A program made the translations under genes and the position numbers. Under the pieces are notes generated by a model. It was not told the origin of the DNA and searched no databases. It saw only the letters and a list, made by a program, of their open reading frames with translations. Of a stretch of DNA of 7,607 nucleotides, positions 1-5,792 are shown piece by piece. Origin of the DNA: Syntrophomonas sp. UBA4807 (GTDB lineage Bacteria; Bacillota; Syntrophomonadia; Syntrophomonadales; Syntrophomonadaceae). Numbering within the stretch: position 1 is the stretch's first letter; the number at the start of each line of letters is the position of its first letter. The DNA is taken from positions 1-7,607 of the forward strand of contig DHGD01000065.1 of the NCBI GenBank assembly GCA_002402575.1. Reading direction: 5' to 3'.

Positions 1-313
1 GGGCGATAACCGGAGCCCGTCTTCCTGGCTGTGGCTGCCTCGGAGTAACTTGGAATTTTGTCAGGGCAATTGGACCGCCCTTGGCGATAACAGCAGCCGC
101 AAGGTCACCTGGAGTCGCCTTTTTAATGTTGATGGCGCCAATAACGTCCCCGTGCTTGATATAGTAACTTTCCCGGACTTTCCTGGCAGCTTCTGTCCTG
201 GCGGTCTCGGAGGCGCGGTTGATAGCGTTTGCTATGGCGCTCGGAGCTGCCCCGGGGATATGGGACAGCGTCGCAATAGCTCTGTTTATTCTGTCGGCAC
301 TGAATTCAATCAC
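1..313 (-). CDS. Minor tail protein Z (gpZ)-like tail completion protein, N-terminal part; truncated by window edge
   Basis: The reverse strand reads from a GTG at 313 to the window edge without a stop, giving 104 residues beginning (M)IEFSADRINRAIATL. The sequence is an alpha-helical N-terminus with repeated Ala/Arg (NAINRASETARTEAARKVRE) followed by a YYIKHGDVIGAINIKKA stretch. This resembles the prophage minor tail protein Z family (lambda gpZ), whose members complete the tail end that docks to the head. The GTG start overlaps the TGA stop of the upstream connector gene (GTGA), which suggests translational coupling. A GGAGG lies at 324-328, 10 bases before the start, inside the upstream gene. 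Position immediately after an FII-type gene matches lambda gene order. The C-terminal part is outside the window. The family call rests on sequence resemblance and synteny; a generic HK97-gp10-like tail component is the main alternative. Confidence 0.72.
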   Translation of the reverse strand, partial: MIEFSADRINRAIATLSHIPGAAPSAIANAINRASETARTEAARKVRESYYIKHGDVIGAINIKKATPGDLAAAVIAKGGPIALTKFQVTPRQPQPGRRAPVIA

Positions 314-630
314 GCCTCATTCGCCTCCATGGTGATTTCAAGCATGCCGGCATTCCCTGCACACCCCGTCACAAGATAAAGCTCCCCATCGAGCCTGACG
401 TGCTGGCCCTTGATTGGTCTGTCGGGCAAGTCTGAAGACCGGACAAACACCATAATCTCTCCGACATAAACACCCTCACGACGGTCTGATAGGCGAGCCC
501 GGTCACGCAATACGTCCCGGTCTACCACCGCAACTACCTGGTGGCCGTCAATGTCGTGGAGCTCTGCAAATTCGTCCGGGCTCATAAATATGGCAAGGTC
601 GGAGGCCAGGTAGTCTTTCAACACGGGCAT
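310..630 (-). CDS. Head-tail connector (lambda gpFII-like / 'ATP-binding sugar transporter-like' phage protein)
   Basis: This is a 106-residue protein starting MPVLKDYLASDLAIFMSPDE, with a typical connector sequence: an N-terminal FMSPDEFAELHDIDG segment, a central beta-rich part (VGEIMVFVRSSDLP) and the C-terminal RLDGELYLVTGCAGNAGMLEITMEA. Small phage proteins of this type bind below the portal and form the head side of the tail attachment site; lambda gpFII has 117 residues. The frame is open up to a TTG at 651, but no Shine-Dalgarno precedes that codon and it lies inside the upstream gene. The ATG at 630 starts one base after that gene's TAG stop and has a GGGGCGG about 5 bases upstream, so I chose it. 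Its 3' end overlaps the GTG of the gpZ-like gene. The role is inferred from family resemblance and from its place between the capsid genes and gpZ. Confidence 0.78.
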   Translation of the reverse strand: MPVLKDYLASDLAIFMSPDEFAELHDIDGHQVVAVVDRDVLRDRARLSDRREGVYVGEIMVFVRSSDLPDRPIKGQHVRLDGELYLVTGCAGNAGMLEITMEANEA

Positions 631-631
631 T

Positions 632-982
632 CTACCGCCCCGCTTTCTCAACCGGTCCGGGCTTGATTAGGTCGTCAATGTTCAGATTCGCAATGCTGTC
701 ATCATCGGTAACTTCTTCGTCGGTCGGAGCGGGCTTTTCATCATCTTCATCAACATGTTCTTCGTTTGGGGCAGGCTTCCCGTCATCGGTAACTTCTTCG
801 TCGGTCGGAGCGGGTTCCATAACCGATAGAGTCTCATACTTCACGATGCGGCCGTCTGACCCGCTTATTAGGCGGGCCTCCTCCTCCTCAGAGAGACCCG
901 CCAGAATCTGGCCTCCGGGCTGGCCCGGGCCGTAAAACACTCCGTTATGACGCACGCGAAAGCGCTTAATAAATACTGCCAT
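632..982 (-). CDS. Small acidic-repeat phage protein at the lambda FI position (DUF7210-like N-terminus)
   Basis: This is a 116-residue protein. Residues 1-50 (FIKRFRVRHNGVFYGPGQPG, then SEEEEARLISGSDG) look like the small beta-barrel phage proteins with a 'HNG.FY.PG' core and an 'EEEA.RLI..G' helix start, here called DUF7210-like from memory. Residues 56-96 are three tandem acidic, proline-containing units: EPAPTDEEVTDDG, KPAPNEEHVDEDDE and KPAPTDEEVTDDDS. The C-terminus is LNIDDLIKPGPVEKAGR, a short conserved-looking tail. In lambda the gene between capsid E and FII is FI, a 132-residue protein that helps terminase dock on proheads. The position fits, but no FI sequence similarity is visible, so that function is only a guess. 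It starts 2 bases after the capsid stop, with AAGGTGA at 990-996. The repeats contain a 32-base exact direct repeat. Confidence 0.72.
   Translation of the reverse strand: MAVFIKRFRVRHNGVFYGPGQPGGQILAGLSEEEEARLISGSDGRIVKYETLSVMEPAPTDEEVTDDGKPAPNEEHVDEDDEKPAPTDEEVTDDDSIANLNIDDLIKPGPVEKAGR
702..733. repeat. 32-bp direct repeat, copy 1
   Basis: The plus-strand sequence beginning TCATCGGTAACTTC and ending GTCGGAGCGGG is found again without mismatch at 783-814, offset by 81 bases (27 codons). On the minus strand it encodes the third PAPTDEEVTDD unit of the acidic protein. Confidence 0.95.
783..814. repeat. 32-bp direct repeat, copy 2
   Basis: This is an exact copy of 702-733, encoding the first PAPTDEEVTDD unit. 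A degenerate middle unit (PAPNEEHVDEDD) lies between the two copies, so the array looks like three units of 13-14 codons. An even number of units could be gained or lost in frame by slippage or recombination. Confidence 0.95.
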
Positions 983-984
983 GG

Positions 985-2037
985 TTACTTCACCTTCAGC
1001 GTGTACCAGGAGTCAACGTCATCCGGTTTGGGCAGCGGCCGGGAGGCCACACGAAGCATTTTCATGTCGTTATTTACGTCTGTCCAAGCCCGCGGGATGC
1101 GGGTGCCCTCGTAGGTGTGGAAATCACGGTCGCTTTCCTCGATTTGCGTGACAGCGCCATAAAGCCTGCTCCCAAGGCCCCTGCGGCCCATAATCAGGTA
1201 GTCATCGGGAAGTAGCGCTTTCTCGCTCCCGTCATCGTCGACAAACCACTCGTCATAGGAGTAAATCTCCAGACCAAGGTCGGTCAGCGTGCCCATGTAG
1301 GTCAGTCCGTCATTTTGCACCCGGGGCTCAATGGTGCCGATGGTCATGCGCCGGTTGTCAAACATAGCCTGGATTTTTGTGTCGTTGATAAACAACTCAG
1401 CCACGTTGCTTGCCATGACAACTATATTGGGGTTTTGCCCGGTTTTTTGGACAACTGCAAGGCGAATGCGCTTTAAGTCACCGTGTTTATCGCTTGTATC
1501 CTGATCCCAGGCATCGGCTCCGGCGAGAGTATCGTGGTTGGTGAATCCGTAGTCGATGGTATCTTCAACGTATTCGGTGCCGCCAATTTTATCAATCCAG
1601 CCTTTTAGGGTTACGGCCCCGGTGAGAAGGATCTCCCGGCAGACCCACTCCTCGCGGCGGGTAATCATGTCTTCGAGCTCTACCAGATCCATGGCCAACA
1701 GCTCTTGCGCTCTTTGTGCCGGAGTTCTGGTGCTGTAGATATTCTCACCGAGCAAGCGGTTTCCGATGTCATCCTTCGTCATCACCCGCTGCGGCGCGAT
1801 ATACGGGGTGGTGTAGGTATCTGTCCGGAACCCCTGGCGATCCATGGTGATGCCGCCGCTTTTGCGGGCCACAAACGGGGCCATCTTACGCTTTCCCTTA
1901 CGGTAGTCGACGTCAACTTTCTCAGTTACAAATGTGCGAACGTCGGGAAAAAAGACGTCACGGAAAAAAACTTTTGCAGGCATAATCAGGTCTATGGCCT
2001 GCATCATGGTCCTGGTTTCATAAATGGGAATGGCCAA
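985..2037 (-). CDS. Major capsid protein, lambda gpE family (Phage_cap_E)
   Basis: This 350-residue protein forms the hexamers and pentamers of the head shell; lambda gpE is 341 residues, so the length is normal. Characteristic stretches include the N-terminal MMQAIDLIMPAKVFFRDVFFP, the VDVDYRKGKRKMAPFVARKSGG loop region, YIAPQRVMTKDDI, the helical AQELLAMDLVELEDMITRREEW segment (spine helix) and a C-terminal EIYSYDEWFVDDDG...YLIMGRRG block. These are as expected for the Phage_cap_E family. The start codon is TTG at 2037: there is no in-frame ATG nearby upstream, AGGAGG lies 9 bases before it, and the conserved N-terminus begins there. The gene follows the decorator gene by 28 bases. This is the lambda order D-E. 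Confidence in the family is high. Confidence 0.93.
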   Translation of the reverse strand: MAIPIYETRTMMQAIDLIMPAKVFFRDVFFPDVRTFVTEKVDVDYRKGKRKMAPFVARKSGGITMDRQGFRTDTYTTPYIAPQRVMTKDDIGNRLLGENIYSTRTPAQRAQELLAMDLVELEDMITRREEWVCREILLTGAVTLKGWIDKIGGTEYVEDTIDYGFTNHDTLAGADAWDQDTSDKHGDLKRIRLAVVQKTGQNPNIVVMASNVAELFINDTKIQAMFDNRRMTIGTIEPRVQNDGLTYMGTLTDLGLEIYSYDEWFVDDDGSEKALLPDDYLIMGRRGLGSRLYGAVTQIEESDRDFHTYEGTRIPRAWTDVNNDMKMLRVASRPLPKPDDVDSWYTLKVK

Positions 2038-2046
2038 TTCTTTTTA

Positions 2047-2052
2047 CCTCCT
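2047..2052 (-). promoter_or_regulatory. Ribosome binding site deciding the TTG start of the major capsid gene
   Basis: The minus strand reads AGGAGG followed by a 9-base A-rich spacer and then TTG. It lies in the short gap between decorator and capsid genes and is the only strong Shine-Dalgarno near this start, which supports TTG as the true initiation codon of a highly expressed gene. Confidence 0.8.
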
Positions 2053-2065
2053 CGATACTTATTTG

Positions 2066-2746
2066 TTAATATGCAATGTGGTCGCTCAGGTGGATACCCA
2101 ACTCCCTGAGTCTGGCTTCGTGGTCACCGGCGGTGTCGGTACCTCCAAAGATCAACGCCTGGCGGTTAAAATGGCCGGTTCTGTATGCCTCGGCCACAAT
2201 GTTGTCAGTAGCACCGTCGGCTCCGGTGGCCACATAGTCTGTCAGGATGCAGTCCGCTTCCTGGCTTCCGTCATGTTTGCTGCTATCCACTAACACCGCC
2301 AGGCCGGATCCAGCACCGACGGTGACTGTGTACAGGTCTCCCACAACACTGTCGGCAGCCGTGGCATTCCCGATAGTGAATATCAAGTGACCGCCAGCAT
2401 AGGCTACCCCTTGAGTGGAGTCGGCCAGCCGGGAACCGTCCGGGGCAAATACCGCAAATACAGCATCGTTGGCCGCAGCCCCACTGGGCGCCGTGACACA
2501 CCCGATGGTATAGGTGCCGGTCTGTACATTATCGGCCAGGGTAGCAGCCGCAATAGCCGCATCGCCGGTGTTTCCTTCGTCGGCTGCGATGGCCCCCACA
2601 GTGAGCTTGACAATCCCAAGTACGGAACCCCGGGCGATATTGCCCTGGGCTGCTTTAAGGGTGACTGCCTTTACCAGCACGGGGACACTGCCGCTGGACA
2701 TAAGGTTATCCGGGGTCATGGTGTCAAGGTTACTGAACAGATCCAT
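2066..2746 (-). CDS. Head decoration protein (lambda gpD-like) with an inserted domain
   Basis: This is a 226-residue protein, about twice the 110 residues of lambda gpD. Residues 11-47 (TPDNLMSSGSVPVLVKAVTL, then ARGSVLGIVK) and about 142-226 (GLAVLVDSSKHDGSQEADCI, then AYRTGHFNRQALIFGG) look like the two halves of a gpD-type decorator fold. Between them, about residues 55-140 form a Gly/Ala/Thr-rich beta-type segment (GTYTIGCVTAPSG, FAPDGSRLADS, GHLIFTIGNATAADSVVGD, LYTVTVGAGSG) that appears to be an inserted domain. Such proteins bind as trimers on the expanded capsid and stabilise it against internal DNA pressure. The ATG shares its A with the TAA of the scaffold gene, and AAGGAGG at 2755-2761 lies 8 bases upstream, inside the scaffold's last codons, so the two genes are probably translationally coupled. 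Confidence 0.85.
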   Translation of the reverse strand: MDLFSNLDTMTPDNLMSSGSVPVLVKAVTLKAAQGNIARGSVLGIVKLTVGAIAADEGNTGDAAIAAATLADNVQTGTYTIGCVTAPSGAAANDAVFAVFAPDGSRLADSTQGVAYAGGHLIFTIGNATAADSVVGDLYTVTVGAGSGLAVLVDSSKHDGSQEADCILTDYVATGADGATDNIVAEAYRTGHFNRQALIFGGTDTAGDHEARLRELGIHLSDHIAY

Positions 2747-3141
2747 TAGTTGGCCCTCCTTTTGTTCGCATAGTCCGCAATGCCCTGAGCATTATTCTTG
2801 CGCTCTTCAGCATCTTTTTCTTGACCGGTTAACTGGCCCTGAGGCTGTCCGGTAACTTTGGCTGCACCGGATTCAGCGTTATCCAGCGCAGCACTCTCCA
2901 GGTACTGACGGCCTTTGCCGGCGTCTGCCTTGAGCGCATTAAATGCCAGATCCTGCGCGGTCATTGGCTCTTCATATTTGGCCTTATTAACCAATTCGGG
3001 GGAAACGGTCTTACTGATTTCATCAATGGCCTGGATGCGCAGGCGTTCGGCCTTTGTTGCTCCCTCTTTGGCCGCAGCTTCAACCTGCGCAACCAGATCG
3101 GGGAAGTGCTGTCTTAGTTCGTCTGTGTTTTTAATTTCCAA
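2746..3141 (-). CDS. Capsid scaffold protein (Nu3-like), separate or read as C-terminal domain of the protease frame
   Basis: This 131-residue product starts MEIKNTDELRQHFPDLVAQV. It is predicted to be almost all helix and highly charged: VEAAAKEGATKAERLRIQAIDEI, then the LVNKAKYEEPMTAQDLAFNALKADAGKG block, then a Gln/Lys-rich tail ending YANKRRAN. This pattern is typical of the scaffold part that follows the protease domain in lambda-type C/Nu3 proteins and in prophage protease-scaffold fusions. Scaffolds direct capsid protein co-assembly and are then degraded. The start is TTG at 3141 with AAGGGAGG 8 bases upstream. The frame is open upstream for 38 more codons to an amber codon that ends the protease, so it is in the same frame as the protease. 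Function is inferred from sequence character and position between protease and decorator. Confidence 0.7.
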   Translation of the reverse strand: MEIKNTDELRQHFPDLVAQVEAAAKEGATKAERLRIQAIDEISKTVSPELVNKAKYEEPMTAQDLAFNALKADAGKGRQYLESAALDNAESGAAKVTGQPQGQLTGQEKDAEERKNNAQGIADYANKRRAN

Positions 3142-3255
3142 CGGTTCATCCTCCCTTGAAATATTTACAAGCTGCGGCTTTGGAGCCGGTTCCTGTAGTG
3201 GTAGTTGAGTGCTTTGCGTAAAATTTAAACCAGCTTGCTGGCCGGTATTTTTAAA
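3142..3255 (-). other. In-frame open linker between protease amber stop and scaffold start
   Basis: These 114 bases (38 codons) contain no stop in the frame shared by protease and scaffold. They would encode FKNTGQQAGLNF, then a proline/glutamine-rich LPLQEPAPKPQL, then VNISREDEP leading into the scaffold. A Pro-rich tether is what one expects between protease and scaffold domains of a fused protein. The last part also carries the scaffold ribosome binding site. All other gene junctions in this window are much tighter, so this looks like the remnant, or the still-used linker, of a fusion gene. Confidence 0.6.
3150..3157 (-). promoter_or_regulatory. Ribosome binding site for the TTG start of the scaffold gene
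   Basis: AAGGGAGG on the minus strand, with the GGAGG core at 3150-3154, is 8 bases before TTG (3141-3139). It shows that the scaffold can be made on its own, comparable to the internal Nu3 start within lambda gene C, whatever happens at the upstream amber codon. Confidence 0.75.
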
Positions 3256-3258
3256 CTA
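3256..3258 (-). other. Single in-frame amber (TAG) codon separating protease and scaffold
   Basis: The protease frame reads CAG TAG TTT AAA here. The distance from this codon to the scaffold TTG is an exact multiple of three (117 bases), and no second stop lies between. One C-to-T change from CAG would create it, and readthrough would yield a protein of about 373 residues containing protease, linker and scaffold. Confidence 0.85.
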
Positions 3259-3867
3259 CTGGTTTTTAATTAAATTCCTCATTTTGTTTATAACTTCAGG
3301 AGGCAGCACAAAACTGTTGATACTTGCAACTAACTGGTTGTTATCATCAAACATTATTTCATCAGCAAAGCCATATTCTAAGGCCTGCTGAGCATTAAGC
3401 CATGTTTCCTTATTCATTAATTTCAGCAGTTCATCTTGCCTTATTCCAGTTTTTAACATATAGGCATTTGCTATTGACACATTGTAATTCTTAAGAAATG
3501 CAGCCTTATGCTCTAACTCTCTATAATCACCGCGTACAGCTGATGATACATTGTGGATCATAATTTGTGCCGGTGGTGAAATCATCACTTTATTACCAGC
3601 CATGGCAATCACACTTGCTGCACTTGCCGCTATGCCTACAATTTTTACAACAACATTTCCTTTGTAATCCTTTAATACCGTATAAATTTCTGATCCTGCA
3701 TAAACATCGCCACCACCGGAATTAATTTCAACTTCCAGGTCTTCACCATTGGCATCCGTTATTTGCTTGGTTACATCATTAGGGCTTGTCGCATCCATCT
3801 CAAACCATTCATAAATCCATTTAAGACCATTGGGCACTATTACCCCTTTAATCTGCACCTTAGCCAT
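3256..3867 (-). CDS. ClpP-like (S14 family) head maturation protease
   Basis: This is a 203-residue serine protease of the ClpP fold, the type phages use to degrade scaffold and trim the prohead. The substrate-strand motif EVEINSGGGDVYAGSEIY is at about residues 45-62. The nucleophile is Ser82 in VGIAASAAS, the base is His105 in IMIHN, and the acidic residue lies in the NKETWLNAQQALEYGFADEI segment (about 152-171), where ClpP has its catalytic Asp; here the candidate is Glu154. I chose ATG 3867 because MAKVQIKGVI is the usual family N-terminus and GTGGTGA lies just upstream. An ATG at 3885 would add 6 residues but has no Shine-Dalgarno. GC is about 37% in 3301-3540, far below its neighbours, suggesting acquisition from an AT-richer phage. 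Lambda's own gpC protease is of the unrelated S49 type. Confidence 0.9.
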   Translation of the reverse strand: MAKVQIKGVIVPNGLKWIYEWFEMDATSPNDVTKQITDANGEDLEVEINSGGGDVYAGSEIYTVLKDYKGNVVVKIVGIAASAASVIAMAGNKVMISPPAQIMIHNVSSAVRGDYRELEHKAAFLKNYNVSIANAYMLKTGIRQDELLKLMNKETWLNAQQALEYGFADEIMFDDNNQLVASINSFVLPPEVINKMRNLIKNQ

Positions 3868-3893
3868 CTTTTTCACCACTTTCATAAGGTCTG

Positions 3894-5480
3894 TTAATTA
3901 TCTTGCTGCATCAAGCCGGCTTCTTTCATAAGATCATTTTCCCGTTTCAACTGGTCAATGTTCCTGTCAAAGTCCCCACCGGTTAGCTCTATGGTCTCAC
4001 GTTCCCGGGTGCTAAATCCGTTTGCCACCCTTGATTGGGCTGCCTGTACCTCCTTGGTTGGGTCGAGTTGTCCAGGAGCTGGCCCATGCCACTCTGCCCG
4101 TGCCCATGCCTTGGCTACCAAAGGGTCGTTAAAATACCCCGGGGCGATTACCCTCCCCCTGGCCACCGCCTCAGATAGCCATATTTCATAAACTGGCTGG
4201 CAGAAATCACTGGCAAACCATGTCCTCCTCATCCGAAAGGCCTTCCATGCCTCCAGCAGAGCCGCCCGGCTGGCTGAATAGCTGGCCGTAAAACTCTTAA
4301 GTAGCAACTCATAAGGCATCTCCAGAGCAGCGCCAATATGCCGGGCCATAGCTGTAACAAAGGCATCAAAGTTTGATGATGGCCGCTTCGGGTCAGCTAT
4401 TGAAACGTCATATCCTGGCGGCAGAGTGTTAATAGTCCCGGAACCAAGCTCAAAGGCGTTCGGATCCAGGTCTACCTTCTCACCCTGGGGTATTGCCTCG
4501 GCCAGGGCAAAGTCTTCAACCACCGTCTTGCTCTCCTTGATAAACACTGAGAAAAAGCCGGTAACGATGGCCGCCATGAGCTCAGCTTCGGTGTACCGGC
4601 CGATCTGCTTTATATGTTCCAGCACCGGCGCCAGGTATGGGACGCCGCGATACTGCTCGCATCGCTCAGACTCCATTATCTGGAGGATATTGGGCTGCCC
4701 GGTCCGCTGACCGAAAGCCTCAACGCGCTTCCACTCAATATGCCCGTAGGGGTTGGCCGGATCGTTTTGGTATTTGTTAGAAATCCAGTAGGCAACCACC
4801 GCACCGGATGGATCGATCTCGACACCGCTAATGATGAGGTTACCGTTTTCCTGGTTCTTTCCGGTAACCCCTTTAAGAAAGATATATTTGACGATCCCTG
4901 CCATCACCTCGTATGGCGTGCTCACCCGGTCCGCCTCAAAAACATGAATCCTCAGTGAGTAAGGAAAGTACCGTTCCGGAGTTGCTTGTTTAATAAGCGC
5001 CCAACCATCTCCGTTAACAAGGGTGGACATAAAAAGAACGGACTGCATCTCATAGAAGCTGTTAAGCCGCAGGGAGTCGCAAAACTTGCTCTCAGCCCAT
5101 ACCGCAAATTCCCGCTCGGTAGCTCTCTCCCAATGATCCGCCTGCTCTTCAGATATGCCAAGAAATTCATAGTCAATCCGGCACTTAAGCTTCAGGCCTG
5201 CACCGATAACATTTGTCCTGGGAGTGACGATGGCCGACCGCCCAATAGCACCTCCCATGAAAAGATCCCTCGACCGCTGCCGCAAGGTGCTCAGGTTCAT
5301 GTCGATATCAGCCTGAGGAGAGTTTGACCATGCCTGCCAGCCCTTCATGGACTTCTTACGGTGCGAAGCCCCAGACTCCGAATAGCCGGTGTTTAAAACT
5401 TGAAGCGCTTTGCGGGCGGCACAGCGTCTCAATGCTTTCTCTGGGCTAAAAAAGGAAACTAACGTATCAACTGCATTCAT
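3894..5480 (-). CDS. Phage portal protein, lambda gpB family (Phage_portal_2)
   Basis: This is a 528-residue protein (lambda gpB has 533). It forms the dodecameric ring at the special capsid vertex through which DNA enters and leaves, and to which terminase and connectors bind. Recognisable stretches are the N-terminal ARKALQVLNTGYSESGASHRK, the NLSTLRQRSRDLFMGGAIGRSAI and TNVIGAGLKLKCRID segment, the ATEREFAVWAESKFCDSLRL helix and VNGDGWALIK. Further along come the GVPYLAPVLEHIKQIGRYTEAELMAA region and the C-terminal crown-like FTASYSASRAALLEAWKAFR and VYEIWLSEAVARGR. The ATG at 5480 is preceded by a perfect AAGGAGGTGA. Eight bases separate its stop from the upstream ATG of the protease frame, or 26 from the preferred start. 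It follows the gpW-position gene as in lambda. Confidence 0.95.
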   Translation of the reverse strand: MNAVDTLVSFFSPEKALRRCAARKALQVLNTGYSESGASHRKKSMKGWQAWSNSPQADIDMNLSTLRQRSRDLFMGGAIGRSAIVTPRTNVIGAGLKLKCRIDYEFLGISEEQADHWERATEREFAVWAESKFCDSLRLNSFYEMQSVLFMSTLVNGDGWALIKQATPERYFPYSLRIHVFEADRVSTPYEVMAGIVKYIFLKGVTGKNQENGNLIISGVEIDPSGAVVAYWISNKYQNDPANPYGHIEWKRVEAFGQRTGQPNILQIMESERCEQYRGVPYLAPVLEHIKQIGRYTEAELMAAIVTGFFSVFIKESKTVVEDFALAEAIPQGEKVDLDPNAFELGSGTINTLPPGYDVSIADPKRPSSNFDAFVTAMARHIGAALEMPYELLLKSFTASYSASRAALLEAWKAFRMRRTWFASDFCQPVYEIWLSEAVARGRVIAPGYFNDPLVAKAWARAEWHGPAPGQLDPTKEVQAAQSRVANGFSTRERETIELTGGDFDRNIDQLKRENDLMKEAGLMQQDN

Positions 5481-5484
5481 TATT

Positions 5485-5494
5485 TCACCTCCTT
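5485..5494 (-). promoter_or_regulatory. Perfect ten-base Shine-Dalgarno of the portal gene
   Basis: AAGGAGGTGA on the minus strand is complementary to the whole usual 16S rRNA 3' anti-Shine-Dalgarno. It lies 7 bases (from GGAGG) before ATG 5480 and overlaps the stop codon of the gpW-position gene, so the two genes may be translationally coupled. Confidence 0.85.
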
Positions 5495-5729
5495 ATATGT
5501 CCCGCAGAACGACCCGGCGGGCACGGTTTGCTGTGCTGCCGCTGGCCTGCGCCTCAAGCTGCTGGACCAATTTCATCAGTTCGTTGATGGCTGACCGTAT
5601 CTGCTCAAGGTCTGCCCGGCGTAGAGTGCGGGAGCCAATCCGGTATTCCTGGCCGGTCAACACCGCCATTTCCGCTGCATAGTAGGCGGTAAGGCGGTCT
5701 TTTGCGAGTTGTAGTCTGTCTGCAGCCAT
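5493..5729 (-). CDS. Small head-tail joining protein at the gpW position (DUF6148-like)
   Basis: This 78-residue protein starts MAADRLQLAKDRLTAYYAAE. It has the pattern of small phage proteins between terminase and portal: an N-terminal helix, VLTGQEYRIGSRTLRRADLEQI as a beta-hairpin leading into a second helix (RSAINELMKLVQQLEAQ), and an Arg-rich tail RARRVVLRDI. The 'TGQ.Y.IG.RTL.RADL' core is shared by the gpW-like and DUF6148 families. Lambda gpW (68 residues) stabilises the filled head and allows tail attachment. ATG 5729 has GGTGA 5 bases upstream; an ATG at 5741 (MVIF extension) is possible but poorly supported. The gene lies between terminase and portal, as W does in lambda. The structural role is inferred from family and position. 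Confidence 0.8.
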   Translation of the reverse strand: MAADRLQLAKDRLTAYYAAEMAVLTGQEYRIGSRTLRRADLEQIRSAINELMKLVQQLEAQASGSTANRARRVVLRDI

Positions 5730-5757
5730 AAAAATCACCATTTTCTTTGCGATATAT

Positions 5758-5792
5758 AAAGAAAAACCTCCGAAAAATTTAATAATCGGCGG
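5758..5792 (-). terminator. Terminator-like hairpin at the end of the terminase gene
   Basis: On the minus strand CCGCCGA (5792-5786) and TCGGAGG (5773-5767) can pair over 7 positions with one internal G-A mismatch around a 12-base loop, followed by TTTTTCTTT (5766-5758). On the plus strand the same hairpin is followed by CTTTTTTT (5793-5800), so it is terminator-like in both directions. On the minus strand it spans the terminase stop. The stem is short and imperfect, and full termination here would cut off the head genes, so a partial terminator or RNA-processing element is more plausible than an operon end. Confidence 0.35.

Noticed and set aside
50..379. Plus-strand open frame of 109 codons
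   Set aside because: It lies over the gpZ-like and connector genes on the minus strand, has a composition-driven sequence rich in Gly/Ser/Cys and no ribosome binding site context; it is an antisense shadow.
631..651. TTG at 651 as a longer start for the FII-type connector
   Set aside because: It has no Shine-Dalgarno and overlaps the upstream gene; ATG 630 directly follows the upstream stop and matches the expected N-terminus.
663..935. Plus-strand Ser-rich open frame of 90 codons
   Set aside because: It is the antisense reading of the acidic repeats (GAT/GAA codons become ATC/TTC and TCN-type codons), so the low-complexity protein is an artefact.
1705..2293. Two plus-strand open frames opposite the capsid and decorator genes
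   Set aside because: The minus-strand genes there are well-recognised structural proteins with good ribosome binding sites; the plus-strand frames show no recognisable family.
2283..2619. Minus-strand alternative frames inside the decorator gene
   Set aside because: They are Cys/Trp/Arg-rich out-of-frame readings of the inserted domain, without ribosome binding sites, and the decorator frame is intact.
3244..3258. Possible -1 frameshift site (TTTAAAA just after the protease amber codon)
   Set aside because: The run lies after the stop, and its phase relative to the protease frame (TTT AAA A) is not the X XXY YYZ arrangement. A frameshift is also not needed because the scaffold is already in the same frame.
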